Below, piece after piece: positions 54,019 through 62,406 of a stretch of DNA of 64,000 bases. A program made the translations under genes and the position numbers. Location of the stretch: positions 310,001-374,000 of the forward strand of contig JADKDE010000004.1 in assembly GCA_016718505.1 (NCBI GenBank). The letters are read 5' to 3'. The DNA comes from Saprospiraceae bacterium (GTDB lineage: Bacteria; Bacteroidota; Bacteroidia; Chitinophagales; Saprospiraceae). Position 1 is the stretch's first letter; every line of letters starts with the position of its first letter. The notes beneath the pieces are model-generated. The model saw only the letters and a list, made by a program, of their open reading frames with translations. It searched no databases and had not been told where the DNA came from.

Positions 54019-54924
54019 CTAATTCCAAAGATTATTTGGATAAATGCCTTGGCTAATCAATTCATTTATCGCTTCGACTACCACAGGTTTGTCTTCCTGA
54101 TAGGTTACTCCAAACCAGCGATCTGGAGAGCTGAGAACGTGTATGTTGGCATGAGGATCAGAAATCAACTCATTCGCAACGATTGGTAAAAAAAATTCAG
54201 CCCCTTCTTTCTTACTATCTTCCTTCAAGAATTTTTCAAAACCAGCTAAAAGACGCTGGAATATGGATGGATGGAAACCCCAAAAATTCATAGAAACAAT
54301 GGCTTCTTCTGGCACTTCTTGTACTTTTCCTTCTGAAATATAGCCTATATGACCGTCAGGATATCTTTTTATTTTAGTTCTTTCGATGATCTCTGTTAGA
54401 TGGTTGTTGCTGTCAGCTTTACTTACCCCTCTCGAAACTTCGCCATTTTCGCTTAAAGTATTTTTAAGCAAATATCCCATCATGCAGTGGTGATTTGGTG
54501 TCACGTGAGAATTTAAATATTCATGCATTAAATCAAATGCCCTGCTGCCGTAATAATCGTCCGCATTGATTACTGCAAAAGGCTCATCGATCACGTCTTT
54601 TGCCATAAGTACGGCATGTCCAGTACCCCAAGGCTTTTTCCTAGTTAGCAGTAAATCTTTGTCTTCTACTAAGGAATAAATCTCTTGGAAAACATATATA
54701 ACTTCACATTTTCCATTTAGATTAGGCTCGAATCTGGTTTTAAAAGCTGTTTCAAAATCTTTGCGAATAATAAACACAATTTTGTTAAATCCAGAACGCA
54801 AAGCATCATATAAAGAATAGTCAATAATGGTTTCTCCGTTAGGACCAATGCTATCCATTTGTTTCAAACCGCCGTATCTGCTCCCCATTCCAGCGGCTAA
54901 AATTAATAAAGTTGTTTTTTTCAA
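54019..54924 (-). CDS. Sugar-1-phosphate nucleotidyltransferase
   Basis: This 301-residue protein begins with the nucleotide-binding signature LILAAGMGSRYGGLKQMDSI (about 7-26) of GT-A-fold nucleotidyltransferases, and has FAVINADDYYG (about 113-123) with the metal Asp. It probably makes an NDP-sugar from a sugar 1-phosphate. The kinase gene follows at once, so the two likely act in sequence. Confidence 0.85.
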   Translation of the reverse strand: MKKTTLLILAAGMGSRYGGLKQMDSIGPNGETIIDYSLYDALRSGFNKIVFIIRKDFETAFKTRFEPNLNGKCEVIYVFQEIYSLVEDKDLLLTRKKPWGTGHAVLMAKDVIDEPFAVINADDYYGSRAFDLMHEYLNSHVTPNHHCMMGYLLKNTLSENGEVSRGVSKADSNNHLTEIIERTKIKRYPDGHIGYISEGKVQEVPEEAIVSMNFWGFHPSIFQRLLAGFEKFLKEDSKKEGAEFFLPIVANELISDPHANIHVLSSPDRWFGVTYQEDKPVVVEAINELISQGIYPNNLWN

Positions 54925-54943
54925 AATTTTAAATTTTAGTTTG

Positions 54944-54951
54944 CAAAGATA
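54944..54951 (-). promoter_or_regulatory. Candidate -7 box of the nucleotidyltransferase-kinase-hemL-ggt cluster
   Basis: The minus strand reads TATCTTTG, 20 bases before the ATG at 54924. The genes behind it are spaced by 6 to 20 bases. Confidence 0.4.
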
Positions 54952-55037
54952 CGTTGGAAAGACAAAATATTAGACTAATTTAAAGCAATTTGTATTTGAT
55001 TACGTCCATTCCTACATTTTCTATTTTATTTTATTAA

Positions 55038-55067
55038 TTTGAGATTGACTCAAAATCTGTAACTTTG
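55038..55067 (+). promoter_or_regulatory. Promoter of the SCO-like/DUF420 pair
   Basis: TTTG (55038-55041), 18 bases, TAACTTTG (55060-55067): a good match to the Bacteroidota -33/-7 consensus, 29 bases before the ATG at 55097. Confidence 0.6.
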
Positions 55068-55096
55068 CGCCCAGGTAAAACGAATTGCCGCTTGTT

Positions 55097-55711
55097 ATGA
55101 CCAAAAAATCGAATTTTCACCTTTTGTTGGCTTGTATTGTCCTATTTGGCCTTCCCATGCTTAGCTATTTTTTTCTAAAGGGAGGACTGTTTCAGTATCA
55201 TAGGATAAAGAAGGAGATCAAATTAGATGTGCCGATTGGCGACGTAAGTTCTTTTGATTTCGAAGGAACCGCTTTTGCACCTCATAAAGTTGAAGGTAAA
55301 ATCTTGTCTATCAGCTTTTTGAATCCTAAATCATCCAATTATGAGCAAAATCTTGCTACATTAACCAAATATCAAACCCAATTTAAATTTAAGGAAGATC
55401 TGATTCTTTTGACGTATATGTTTGACCAGCCAGATATAGCAATGGACACAATGGTCGATAGACTTACAGCAAAATTTCCCAAATGGAAGTTTTTAAAATT
55501 GCCAGTGGATGGTCAAGAAATTATAAGGAAGGATTTTGGAATGGCGGATTCACTTTTACTAGGAAATAAATTGGAGGATGTGGTCGGCCTCATCGATCAG
55601 CATCATCATCTCCGTAATGTATATTTTTTGCATGAAATGGAATCGATTAAGAAATGGGTTGAGCATACTGCTTTTTTGAGAGTTCCAGATCCATCCAATA
55701 AACGAAGATAA
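55097..55711 (+). CDS. SCO-like membrane-anchored protein without the metal cysteines
   Basis: From the ATG at 55097 (an in-frame TTG lies at 55085) the product has 204 residues with an N-terminal membrane anchor (about 8-26). The remainder resembles a thioredoxin-like SCO domain (GKILSISFLNPKS ... LILLTYMFDQPD), but where SCO1 proteins carry CxxxC there is no Cys. The downstream DUF420 gene, a usual neighbour of SCO genes in cytochrome oxidase loci, supports the assignment. Copper delivery cannot be assumed. Confidence 0.65.
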   Translation: MTKKSNFHLLLACIVLFGLPMLSYFFLKGGLFQYHRIKKEIKLDVPIGDVSSFDFEGTAFAPHKVEGKILSISFLNPKSSNYEQNLATLTKYQTQFKFKEDLILLTYMFDQPDIAMDTMVDRLTAKFPKWKFLKLPVDGQEIIRKDFGMADSLLLGNKLEDVVGLIDQHHHLRNVYFLHEMESIKKWVEHTAFLRVPDPSNKRR

Positions 55712-55723
55712 ATTTTTTTTAAA

Positions 55724-56245
55724 ATGATTAAGAATCAAAAAACAGCCCAAATATTTACTTGGATATTTACTGGTATAGTCTTGGTATTGGTTGGGGTTAT
55801 GCGAAAATATAAAATTGACTTAGGCATTGATTTTTCATTTCTGCCTCCGATTCACGCTTTGCTCAATAGCATGTGCGCTGTAGCATTAATCGCAGCTTAT
55901 TATTTCATTAAAAATAAGGATGTTGAAATGCATAGAAAGAGTATTTATGTTGCATTGGGTTGCTCGGCCTTATTTTTTATTTGTTATATCTTATATCACT
56001 TTACAACAGAAGAAACAAAATACTGTGGAGAAGGGCTTAGTCGTACTATTTATTTTGTGTTTCTTATTACTCATATCGTGTTGGCTGGCTTTTCTTTACC
56101 TTTCATTTTAACTACTTATTTTAGAGCTTATCGTGGAGATTATGTTTTGCACAAAAAAATGGCGAGATGGATTTTCCCTATTTGGTTATATGTAGCCGTC
56201 TCGGGGCCCATCTGTTATTTTATGCTGATGCCTTGCTATCGTTAG
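55724..56245 (+). CDS. DUF420 membrane protein
   Basis: This 173-residue protein has five transmembrane helices, with the conserved features LPPIHALLNSMCAVALIAAY and DVEMHRKSIYVALGCSALF of DUF420, and HIVLAGFSLPFILTTYFRAY. Members are found near haem-copper oxidase genes and are thought to help oxidase assembly. It lies 12 bases after the SCO-like gene. Confidence 0.8.
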   Translation: MIKNQKTAQIFTWIFTGIVLVLVGVMRKYKIDLGIDFSFLPPIHALLNSMCAVALIAAYYFIKNKDVEMHRKSIYVALGCSALFFICYILYHFTTEETKYCGEGLSRTIYFVFLITHIVLAGFSLPFILTTYFRAYRGDYVLHKKMARWIFPIWLYVAVSGPICYFMLMPCYR

Positions 56246-56246
56246 T

Positions 56247-57131
56247 TTAGTTATTTTTTCCAATAAGAAACTCCAAAGGATAATGAAATCTTGAATGCCA
56301 AGATCCTTCTGAATGGTCGTGTCCGTCAAAAAGTAAAGCCCTCCACAGACTAGGCGGATATTCAGTCATAATGATATTTATCTCACTTTGTAAAGGTGGG
56401 TAGAGTCTATCTAAATTGTCATTTCCATAATCGAAATAAATCTTTTGATTGGTAAGGTCTTGGATTTTATGTTTGAGATATAACCTACTTGCATAAGGGA
56501 AATAATTATCTTCTAGCTGGAAGGTTCCAGGCCAATGTGTGGACATACACGCCGCGCCACCAAACACATCAGGATATTCCATTTGGGCATACCAAGAAAT
56601 TAATCCGCCCATACTTGCACCCCCGACATATGTTGATGCACGATCCGTTTTAATATTGTATTTTTTATCGATAAAAGGCTTTAATTCTTGGGTCAAAAAT
56701 TTCAAGTAATCGTCAGAAATTGGATTAAAGTCGGAGTTGATTTTTCCAGCTTCGATCAGCATCTTAGTTATTTTGTTTTTTTGATCTCTATTCAATAGAT
56801 TATAGGGCTTTTGTGGAAAATAATCAATATGTCTGGTAACACCACCATTCCATATCCCTACGACGATAAAATCACGCACTTTTCCATCATTCATCCATTT
56901 TTGTGAGACCTGATCGACGAACCAAGCTGAGCCATTCCATGTCGTTTTTGGGTCAAACAACATTTGGCCATCGTGGATATAAAATACTTCGAATGAACCA
57001 TCATTTCTAAAATGTTCGGGTAACCAAACTTCGATATGCCTAGAGGTAACATAATTGGATTTAAAGTCCGCATATGCATCAATTTTGCCAAATTTAGGTT
57101 TCTGCTCTGGGATAAATGATTCCATTTTCAA
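56247..57131 (-). CDS. Alpha/beta-hydrolase, esterase D/enterochelin esterase-like
   Basis: This 294-residue protein has the esterase pattern VWLPEHFRNDGSFEVFYIHD (about 35-54), the nucleophile elbow GGASMGGLIS (Ser about 172) and a C-terminal HDHSEGSWHSRFHYPL with the catalytic His. No signal peptide is seen. The substrate is unknown; the family includes siderophore and carbohydrate esterases. It is convergent with the DUF420 gene, two bases away. Confidence 0.8.
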   Translation of the reverse strand: MKMESFIPEQKPKFGKIDAYADFKSNYVTSRHIEVWLPEHFRNDGSFEVFYIHDGQMLFDPKTTWNGSAWFVDQVSQKWMNDGKVRDFIVVGIWNGGVTRHIDYFPQKPYNLLNRDQKNKITKMLIEAGKINSDFNPISDDYLKFLTQELKPFIDKKYNIKTDRASTYVGGASMGGLISWYAQMEYPDVFGGAACMSTHWPGTFQLEDNYFPYASRLYLKHKIQDLTNQKIYFDYGNDNLDRLYPPLQSEINIIMTEYPPSLWRALLFDGHDHSEGSWHSRFHYPLEFLIGKNN

Positions 57132-57204
57132 TGATTTATAATAGTAGTACTATCCAAAATTGTCCAAATTTTAAAATCTACCAGTATATTAATAGCTTAT
57201 TATG

Positions 57205-57212
57205 TACTTTTG
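57205..57212 (+). promoter_or_regulatory. Candidate -7 box of the aminotransferase gene
   Basis: TACTTTTG lies about 30 bases before the region where the conserved aminotransferase N-terminus begins (near 57240). Confidence 0.35.
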
Positions 57213-57239
57213 TTATACTAAATTTTATCAATAAAATAC

Positions 57240-58397
57240 ATTGATTTAACATCAAAATTACCGAATTCAAACACATCGATATTTGCAGTGATGACGGCTT
57301 TGGCGACGAAGCATAATGCAATAAATTTGGCCCAGGGGTTTCCAGATTATCCCATTAGTGGGCGATTGATGGATTTGGTTTATGAAAAGATGAAAGGCGG
57401 ATTCAACCAATACGCCCCAATGCCCGGTTTATTGACATTGAGAGAATCCATAGCCTCTAAGCTCGACCATTTATATCAACTGCCTATCAATGTCCAAGAT
57501 GAAATAACCGTGGTTGCTGGTGCCACGCAAGGCATATTTACTTCGATCCAAGCCCTGGTAGGTAGGGGAGACGAGGTGATCATCTTCGAGCCAGCTTATG
57601 ATTCTTATATCCCTAGTATAAAATTAGCAGGAGCTATTGCCGTTCCTATCGCATTGGAAGGGCCGAATTTCAGTATAGATTGGGATTTTGTCGCCTCGAA
57701 AATTAATGATCGAACCAAACTCATATTAATCAACACGCCTCATAATCCAAGTGGAACCATTTTAATTCAAGAAGATTGGAATCGTCTGTACGATTTGATA
57801 AAAGGAAAAAGCATCATGGTTTTGAGCGATGAGGTGTATGAGCATCTTGTCTTTGAAAATCAGCGTCACGTTAGTTTATTGCAGCAGTCTTGGTGGAGAG
57901 ATCATGGTTTGGCTGTTTATTCATTTGGGAAAACGCTTCATGCCACGGGTTGGAAGCTTGGCTATATCATTGCACCTAGCTTTATTTCAAAAGAGATCAG
58001 AAAAGTGCACCAGTTTGAAGTTTTTTCATGCAATACACCCATTCAAGCTGCGATAGCGGAATATATTTTGGATAGCAAGGTTTATAGTGGTTTGCCTTCT
58101 TTTTTTCAAGAGAAAAGAGATTATTTAAATGAGCAAATTGCTGGTAGTTTATTTCATATTTACAAGAGTGCTGGGACCTATTTTACATTGGTAGATTATA
58201 GAGATATTTCAAACAAAAAAGATACAGAATTCGCCAAAGATCTGGTAGAAAAATACGGGATAGCGACGATTCCATTATCTGTTTTTTATACCAATCCAGT
58301 TGAAAATCAAACACTTATTAGACTTTGCTTTGCTAAAGAAATAACTACATTAAAAGCAGCTTCTGAAATTTTAAATCAGGTGAAAAGTGAACTCTAA
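57240..58397 (+). CDS. Methionine aminotransferase, YbdL/KAT-like, start unclear
   Basis: This PLP fold-type I enzyme is close in pattern to E. coli YbdL, with NLAQGFPDYP, GGFNQYAPMPGLLTLRESIA, NTPHNPSGT, SDEVYEHLVF and the PLP-Lys motif FGKTLHATGWKLGY. The first ATG/GTG is at 57288-57293, but the frame is open upstream and encodes IDLTSKLPNSNTSIFAVM, which matches the conserved N-terminus of the family. The true start is therefore upstream, perhaps the ATT at 57240 or a misread ATG. The stop overlaps the next gene's GTG by 11 bases. Confidence 0.85.
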   Translation: MDLTSKLPNSNTSIFAVMTALATKHNAINLAQGFPDYPISGRLMDLVYEKMKGGFNQYAPMPGLLTLRESIASKLDHLYQLPINVQDEITVVAGATQGIFTSIQALVGRGDEVIIFEPAYDSYIPSIKLAGAIAVPIALEGPNFSIDWDFVASKINDRTKLILINTPHNPSGTILIQEDWNRLYDLIKGKSIMVLSDEVYEHLVFENQRHVSLLQQSWWRDHGLAVYSFGKTLHATGWKLGYIIAPSFISKEIRKVHQFEVFSCNTPIQAAIAEYILDSKVYSGLPSFFQEKRDYLNEQIAGSLFHIYKSAGTYFTLVDYRDISNKKDTEFAKDLVEKYGIATIPLSVFYTNPVENQTLIRLCFAKEITTLKAASEILNQVKSEL

Positions 58398-59796
58398 ATA
58401 CAATCTAATTACAGAAGAAAATATTGCCCACTTTTGTGAAATTTTAGGATCTGAAAAGGTGAAAACTCAATCAGAAGATCTTAGTTTTTACGGGAAAGAT
58501 GAGACTGAGGACTTGTGTTTTTTACCTACTTGTGTTTTGTTTCCAAATACAGCAGAACAAATATCAGAAATTGTGAAATATTGCAATGGTAAATTGATCC
58601 CTATAACAGTTCGTGGAGGTGGCACAGGATTGGCTGGAGGTTCATTGCCCGTCGAAGGAGGCGTCGTTTTGTCTATGAAAAATTTTGATAAAATCCTCAA
58701 TATTGATGAGAAAAATTATCAAGTAACCGTAGAGCCAGGAGTGATAACTGAAGTATTACAAGATACGCTAAAATCCAAGCAGTTATTTTATCCTCCCGAC
58801 CCATCTTCAAGGGGCATTTGCTTTATCGGAGGGAATATTTCCACAAATGCTGGAGGCCCAAAAGCCGTTAAATACGGCGTCGTTAAAGACTATGTCCTTA
58901 ATTTGCAAGTGGTAACTGCCAGTGGTGAGATCATTTGGACAGGTGCGAATACCTTGAAAAATAGCACCGGGTACAATCTGACCCAATTGATCGTAGGGAG
59001 CGAAGGGACGCTTGCAATTGTTTGTAAAATAGTTTTAAAGGTTATTCCATTGCCGACACATAGCTTCTTGATGTTAATACCCTTTAGTTCTTCTAAAGAC
59101 GCTTGTGCAACAGTAGCCAAAATCTTCCAAAAAGGGGTGACACCGTCCGCTTTGGAGTTCATGGAGCGTACGGCAATAGACTGGGCCACAAAATACTTAC
59201 AGGAAGAAATAATCCCAATGGCACCTGATGTCCAAGCACATTTATTGGTCGAAGTCGATGGATTTGATCCCGAAATACTCATGAAGGATTGCGAAAAAAT
59301 AAGCGATGTGGCAATCGAAATGGGTTGTGGGGAGATATATTTTGCAGATGATGAGTTCCAGAAATTGCGACTATGGAAATTAAGAAGGAATGTAGCTCAC
59401 GCCGTCAAATCCCAATCTATTTACAAAGAGGAAGATACAGTGGTGCCACGGGCATTTCTCCCAGAACTATTGGAGACAGTTAAGGCTGTAGGTCAGATAT
59501 ATGGCTTTGAATCGGTATGCTACGGTCATGCTGGTGATGGAAACTTACATGTCAATATTTTAAAAGGGGAACTAACCCAAGAGCAATGGACGAATGAAGT
59601 ACCAAAAGGCATTCGAGAGATTTTTTATAAAGTAAAAGAGCTTGGAGGTACAATCTCGGGCGAACACGGCATCGGATGGATCCAAAAGCCCTATATGGAC
59701 ATCATGTTTGATCCATATCACTTGTCTTTGTTTTCAAGTATTAAAAAGGTTTTTGACCCCAATAATATCTTAAATCCTAGTAAAATAGTTCCTTGA
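58387..59796 (+). CDS. FAD-linked oxidase, GlcD/D-lactate dehydrogenase-like
   Basis: This 469-residue flavoenzyme starts at GTG 58387, within the end of the aminotransferase gene. The FAD-binding PCMH domain has TVRGGGTGLAGGSLPVEGGV (about 75-94) and GGNISTNAGGPKAVKYG. The C-terminal FAD-oxidase domain has CYGHAGDGNLHVNI and GEHGIGWIQKPYM. It oxidises a 2-hydroxy acid such as glycolate or D-lactate; which one is not clear. Confidence 0.88.
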   Translation: MNSKYNLITEENIAHFCEILGSEKVKTQSEDLSFYGKDETEDLCFLPTCVLFPNTAEQISEIVKYCNGKLIPITVRGGGTGLAGGSLPVEGGVVLSMKNFDKILNIDEKNYQVTVEPGVITEVLQDTLKSKQLFYPPDPSSRGICFIGGNISTNAGGPKAVKYGVVKDYVLNLQVVTASGEIIWTGANTLKNSTGYNLTQLIVGSEGTLAIVCKIVLKVIPLPTHSFLMLIPFSSSKDACATVAKIFQKGVTPSALEFMERTAIDWATKYLQEEIIPMAPDVQAHLLVEVDGFDPEILMKDCEKISDVAIEMGCGEIYFADDEFQKLRLWKLRRNVAHAVKSQSIYKEEDTVVPRAFLPELLETVKAVGQIYGFESVCYGHAGDGNLHVNILKGELTQEQWTNEVPKGIREIFYKVKELGGTISGEHGIGWIQKPYMDIMFDPYHLSLFSSIKKVFDPNNILNPSKIVP

Positions 59797-59797
59797 T

Positions 59798-60460
59798 TTA
59801 AGACTGTTCTTTGCTGCCATAAGCCAAATCTCCTGCGTCGCCTAAGCCAGGTACGATATATCCCTTTTCGGTCAATTCAGGGTCTTCAGCCGCCGTCCAA
59901 ATCTCTAGTTTTGGGTGGGCTGCCAATAAAGTTTCAATGCCAAATCGAGAGGCAATTACCGTGGCTAAAATGAGCCTTTTGGGTTGGTTTATCTCCTTAA
60001 ACGCATTTAATACCGAAATAAAGCTTTTGCCAGTAGCCAACATAGGGTCACAAAGTATAATCGTCCTTTCTGAAAATGCTGGAGAAGTAAAATAATCCAT
60101 GGCAATCGAAAAAGATTGGTCTTGGGCGTGTTTTCTATAGGCTCCAATAAAGCCAGCATCCGCGTGGTCAAAATAATTCAAAATTCCCTGTTGAAGCGGA
60201 ATGCCTGCCCTTAGTATGCTCATTATGACCATTTCATCTTGGATACTTTCTACTTGGGTAGGGGATAGGGGAGTCTGGATTGTTTCTTGGGTATAATCCA
60301 AAGTTTTTGAGATCTCGTAGGCTAATATATTGCCAATTCTCTCTATGTTCTTCCTAAATCGCAACCGATCTTTTTGAGTCTCAATATTTCTAATTTCTTT
60401 CAAATAGGTATTTAAGATGCTATTTGAGGCATTCAATACATGGACTCTGTCGGATTTCAT
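59798..60460 (-). CDS. upp: Uracil phosphoribosyltransferase
   Basis: This 220-residue salvage enzyme joins uracil and PRPP to UMP. The PRPP loop appears as ILCDPMLATGKSF (about 132-144) and the uracil-binding loop as YIVPGLGDAGDLAYG near the end. The stop is one base from the convergent oxidase stop. Confidence 0.92.
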   Translation of the reverse strand: MKSDRVHVLNASNSILNTYLKEIRNIETQKDRLRFRKNIERIGNILAYEISKTLDYTQETIQTPLSPTQVESIQDEMVIMSILRAGIPLQQGILNYFDHADAGFIGAYRKHAQDQSFSIAMDYFTSPAFSERTIILCDPMLATGKSFISVLNAFKEINQPKRLILATVIASRFGIETLLAAHPKLEIWTAAEDPELTEKGYIVPGLGDAGDLAYGSKEQS

Positions 60461-60582
60461 AAAGCTGAGATTTGACCGCTAAGATAATAATATTTTACGT
60501 TTTAATTCATATGAAATTTTTATTAGAAAATACCATTGGTTTTATGCTTGTGCTACAGAATAATAATTGGGAATATTTTTTT

Positions 60583-62247
60583 TTAAGGCGTATTTTTTAG
60601 TTCTCGCCTTAGAATTTTTCCAACATTAGTCTCCGGCAATTCCGTTCTGAATTCTACGAATTTTGGAATTTTGTAACCCGTTAGATTTTTTCGGCAATGG
60701 GCTATCAATTCCTCTTCCGTTAAACTCTCATCTTTTTTAACCACTACGATCTTGACTACTTCGCCACATTTAACATCTAATACCCCGATGGCAGCTACTT
60801 CTAATACTTTTTCATTCATAGCGACCACCTCTTCGATTTCATTTGGATAAACATTGAATCCAGATACCAAAATCATATCTTTTTTTCTATCAACTATTTT
60901 AAAATATCCATCGTCTTGCATGAATCCTATATCGCCAGTACTAAACCATCCATCTTTTATTACTTCAGCCGTAGCCTCCGGATTGTTATAATAACCCAGC
61001 ATTACTTGGGGACCCTTTACTTGAAGTTCTCCAGTCCCCCCAGCGGTTAAAGGCTCTCCTTCTTCGTTTACAATCCTCACATCTGTTGAAGGTAATGGCA
61101 TTCCGATGGTGCCAATCTGCCCAGTTCCATCTACGGGATTTACACACACGACTGGAGATGTTTCCGTCAATCCATATCCTTCAGTTAACGTCACTCCAGT
61201 TATATCTTTCCATCTGTCTGCCACGCTTTTTTGAACCGCCATACCACCGCCAACTGTAACTTTTAGGCTTGAAAAGTCAACCTCAGCAAAATTGCTTTGA
61301 TTTAAAAGTGCATTGAATAAAGTATTCACACCTGTAAAAACAGAAATTGGGTACGCCTTGAATTCTTTGATTATACTTTGAAAATCCCTTGCATTGGTCA
61401 CCAAAACAGTGGAGGTACCGAAACTCATGAGAGCCAAGCAATTCACTGTAAATGCAAAAATATGATACAACGGTAAGGGTGACAAAGCCATCTCTTTGCC
61501 TTCCTCTAAGTAAACGAAAAGAATTGCCCGTATCTGTAACATATTGGCTATGAGGTTTCTATGCGTCAACATAGCGCCTTTTGACACTCCAGTGGTTCCT
61601 CCTGTATATTGCAACAAAATAACATCCTCTGGATCATGAGTTACTGGCGTAAAGGTATTGGATCTTCCGATTGAAAGACATTCTGAAAAAGTAATGGACT
61701 TTGGAAGATTGAATGCTGGTACCATTTTTTTGACCTTGCGCACCATAAAATTTACGATAAGGCTTTTTGGAAAACCCAATAATTCTCCAATCGATGCTGT
61801 GATGACGGTTTTAATTGAAGTCTTGTTAATGATCTTTTGAAGATTTGCAGCAAAATTTTCACAAATAACGATGGCTTTGGCTTCGCTGTCCTTGAATTGA
61901 TGTTCCATCTCCCTAGGGGTGTATAGAGGATTGGTATTAACAACGATAAGTCCAGCTTTTAATGACCCAAACAACGCAATTGGATACTGCAATAAATTGG
62001 GCATCATCAGAGCTATTTTGTCGCCCTTTTTAAGCCCTTTACTTTGTAAGAAAGCTGCAAACTGGTTGCTTTTGATTTCCAGTTCTTTAAATGTAATTGC
62101 TTTCCCCATGCATATAAAAGCTGTTTTATCGGCATACTTAGCAAAAGTTTCATCTAACAGAGAAACCACACTTTTGTATAGATTGGAATCTATTTCAATC
62201 GGAACCTTTGCAGAATAGTTCGAAATCCAAGGTTTTTCTGTATTCAT
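60583..62247 (-). CDS. fadD: Long-chain fatty-acid-CoA ligase
   Basis: This 554-residue adenylate-forming enzyme activates fatty acids to acyl-CoA. The AMP-binding signatures are LQYTGGTTGVSKGAMLTHRN (about 211-230), EGYGLTETSPV and DGWFSTGDIGFM, with the C-terminal catalytic Lys region PETNVGKILRREL. The gene symbol follows the common convention; chain-length preference is unknown. It is divergent from a TonB receptor gene across 160 bases. Confidence 0.85.
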   Translation of the reverse strand: MNTEKPWISNYSAKVPIEIDSNLYKSVVSLLDETFAKYADKTAFICMGKAITFKELEIKSNQFAAFLQSKGLKKGDKIALMMPNLLQYPIALFGSLKAGLIVVNTNPLYTPREMEHQFKDSEAKAIVICENFAANLQKIINKTSIKTVITASIGELLGFPKSLIVNFMVRKVKKMVPAFNLPKSITFSECLSIGRSNTFTPVTHDPEDVILLQYTGGTTGVSKGAMLTHRNLIANMLQIRAILFVYLEEGKEMALSPLPLYHIFAFTVNCLALMSFGTSTVLVTNARDFQSIIKEFKAYPISVFTGVNTLFNALLNQSNFAEVDFSSLKVTVGGGMAVQKSVADRWKDITGVTLTEGYGLTETSPVVCVNPVDGTGQIGTIGMPLPSTDVRIVNEEGEPLTAGGTGELQVKGPQVMLGYYNNPEATAEVIKDGWFSTGDIGFMQDDGYFKIVDRKKDMILVSGFNVYPNEIEEVVAMNEKVLEVAAIGVLDVKCGEVVKIVVVKKDESLTEEELIAHCRKNLTGYKIPKFVEFRTELPETNVGKILRRELKNTP

Positions 62248-62406
62248 ATTATAATATAATTTAATGTATAATTCAATTGCTGCTAATCGATTAGGTAAAT
62301 CAAAATAAAAAATAAAACTTTTTTAAGTTAAAATTGCCTAATTGTCTGAACATTTATTTTACTTTGGTTTGGTAAAATATCTATTTCGTTCCAACAAATG
62401 TAAATT

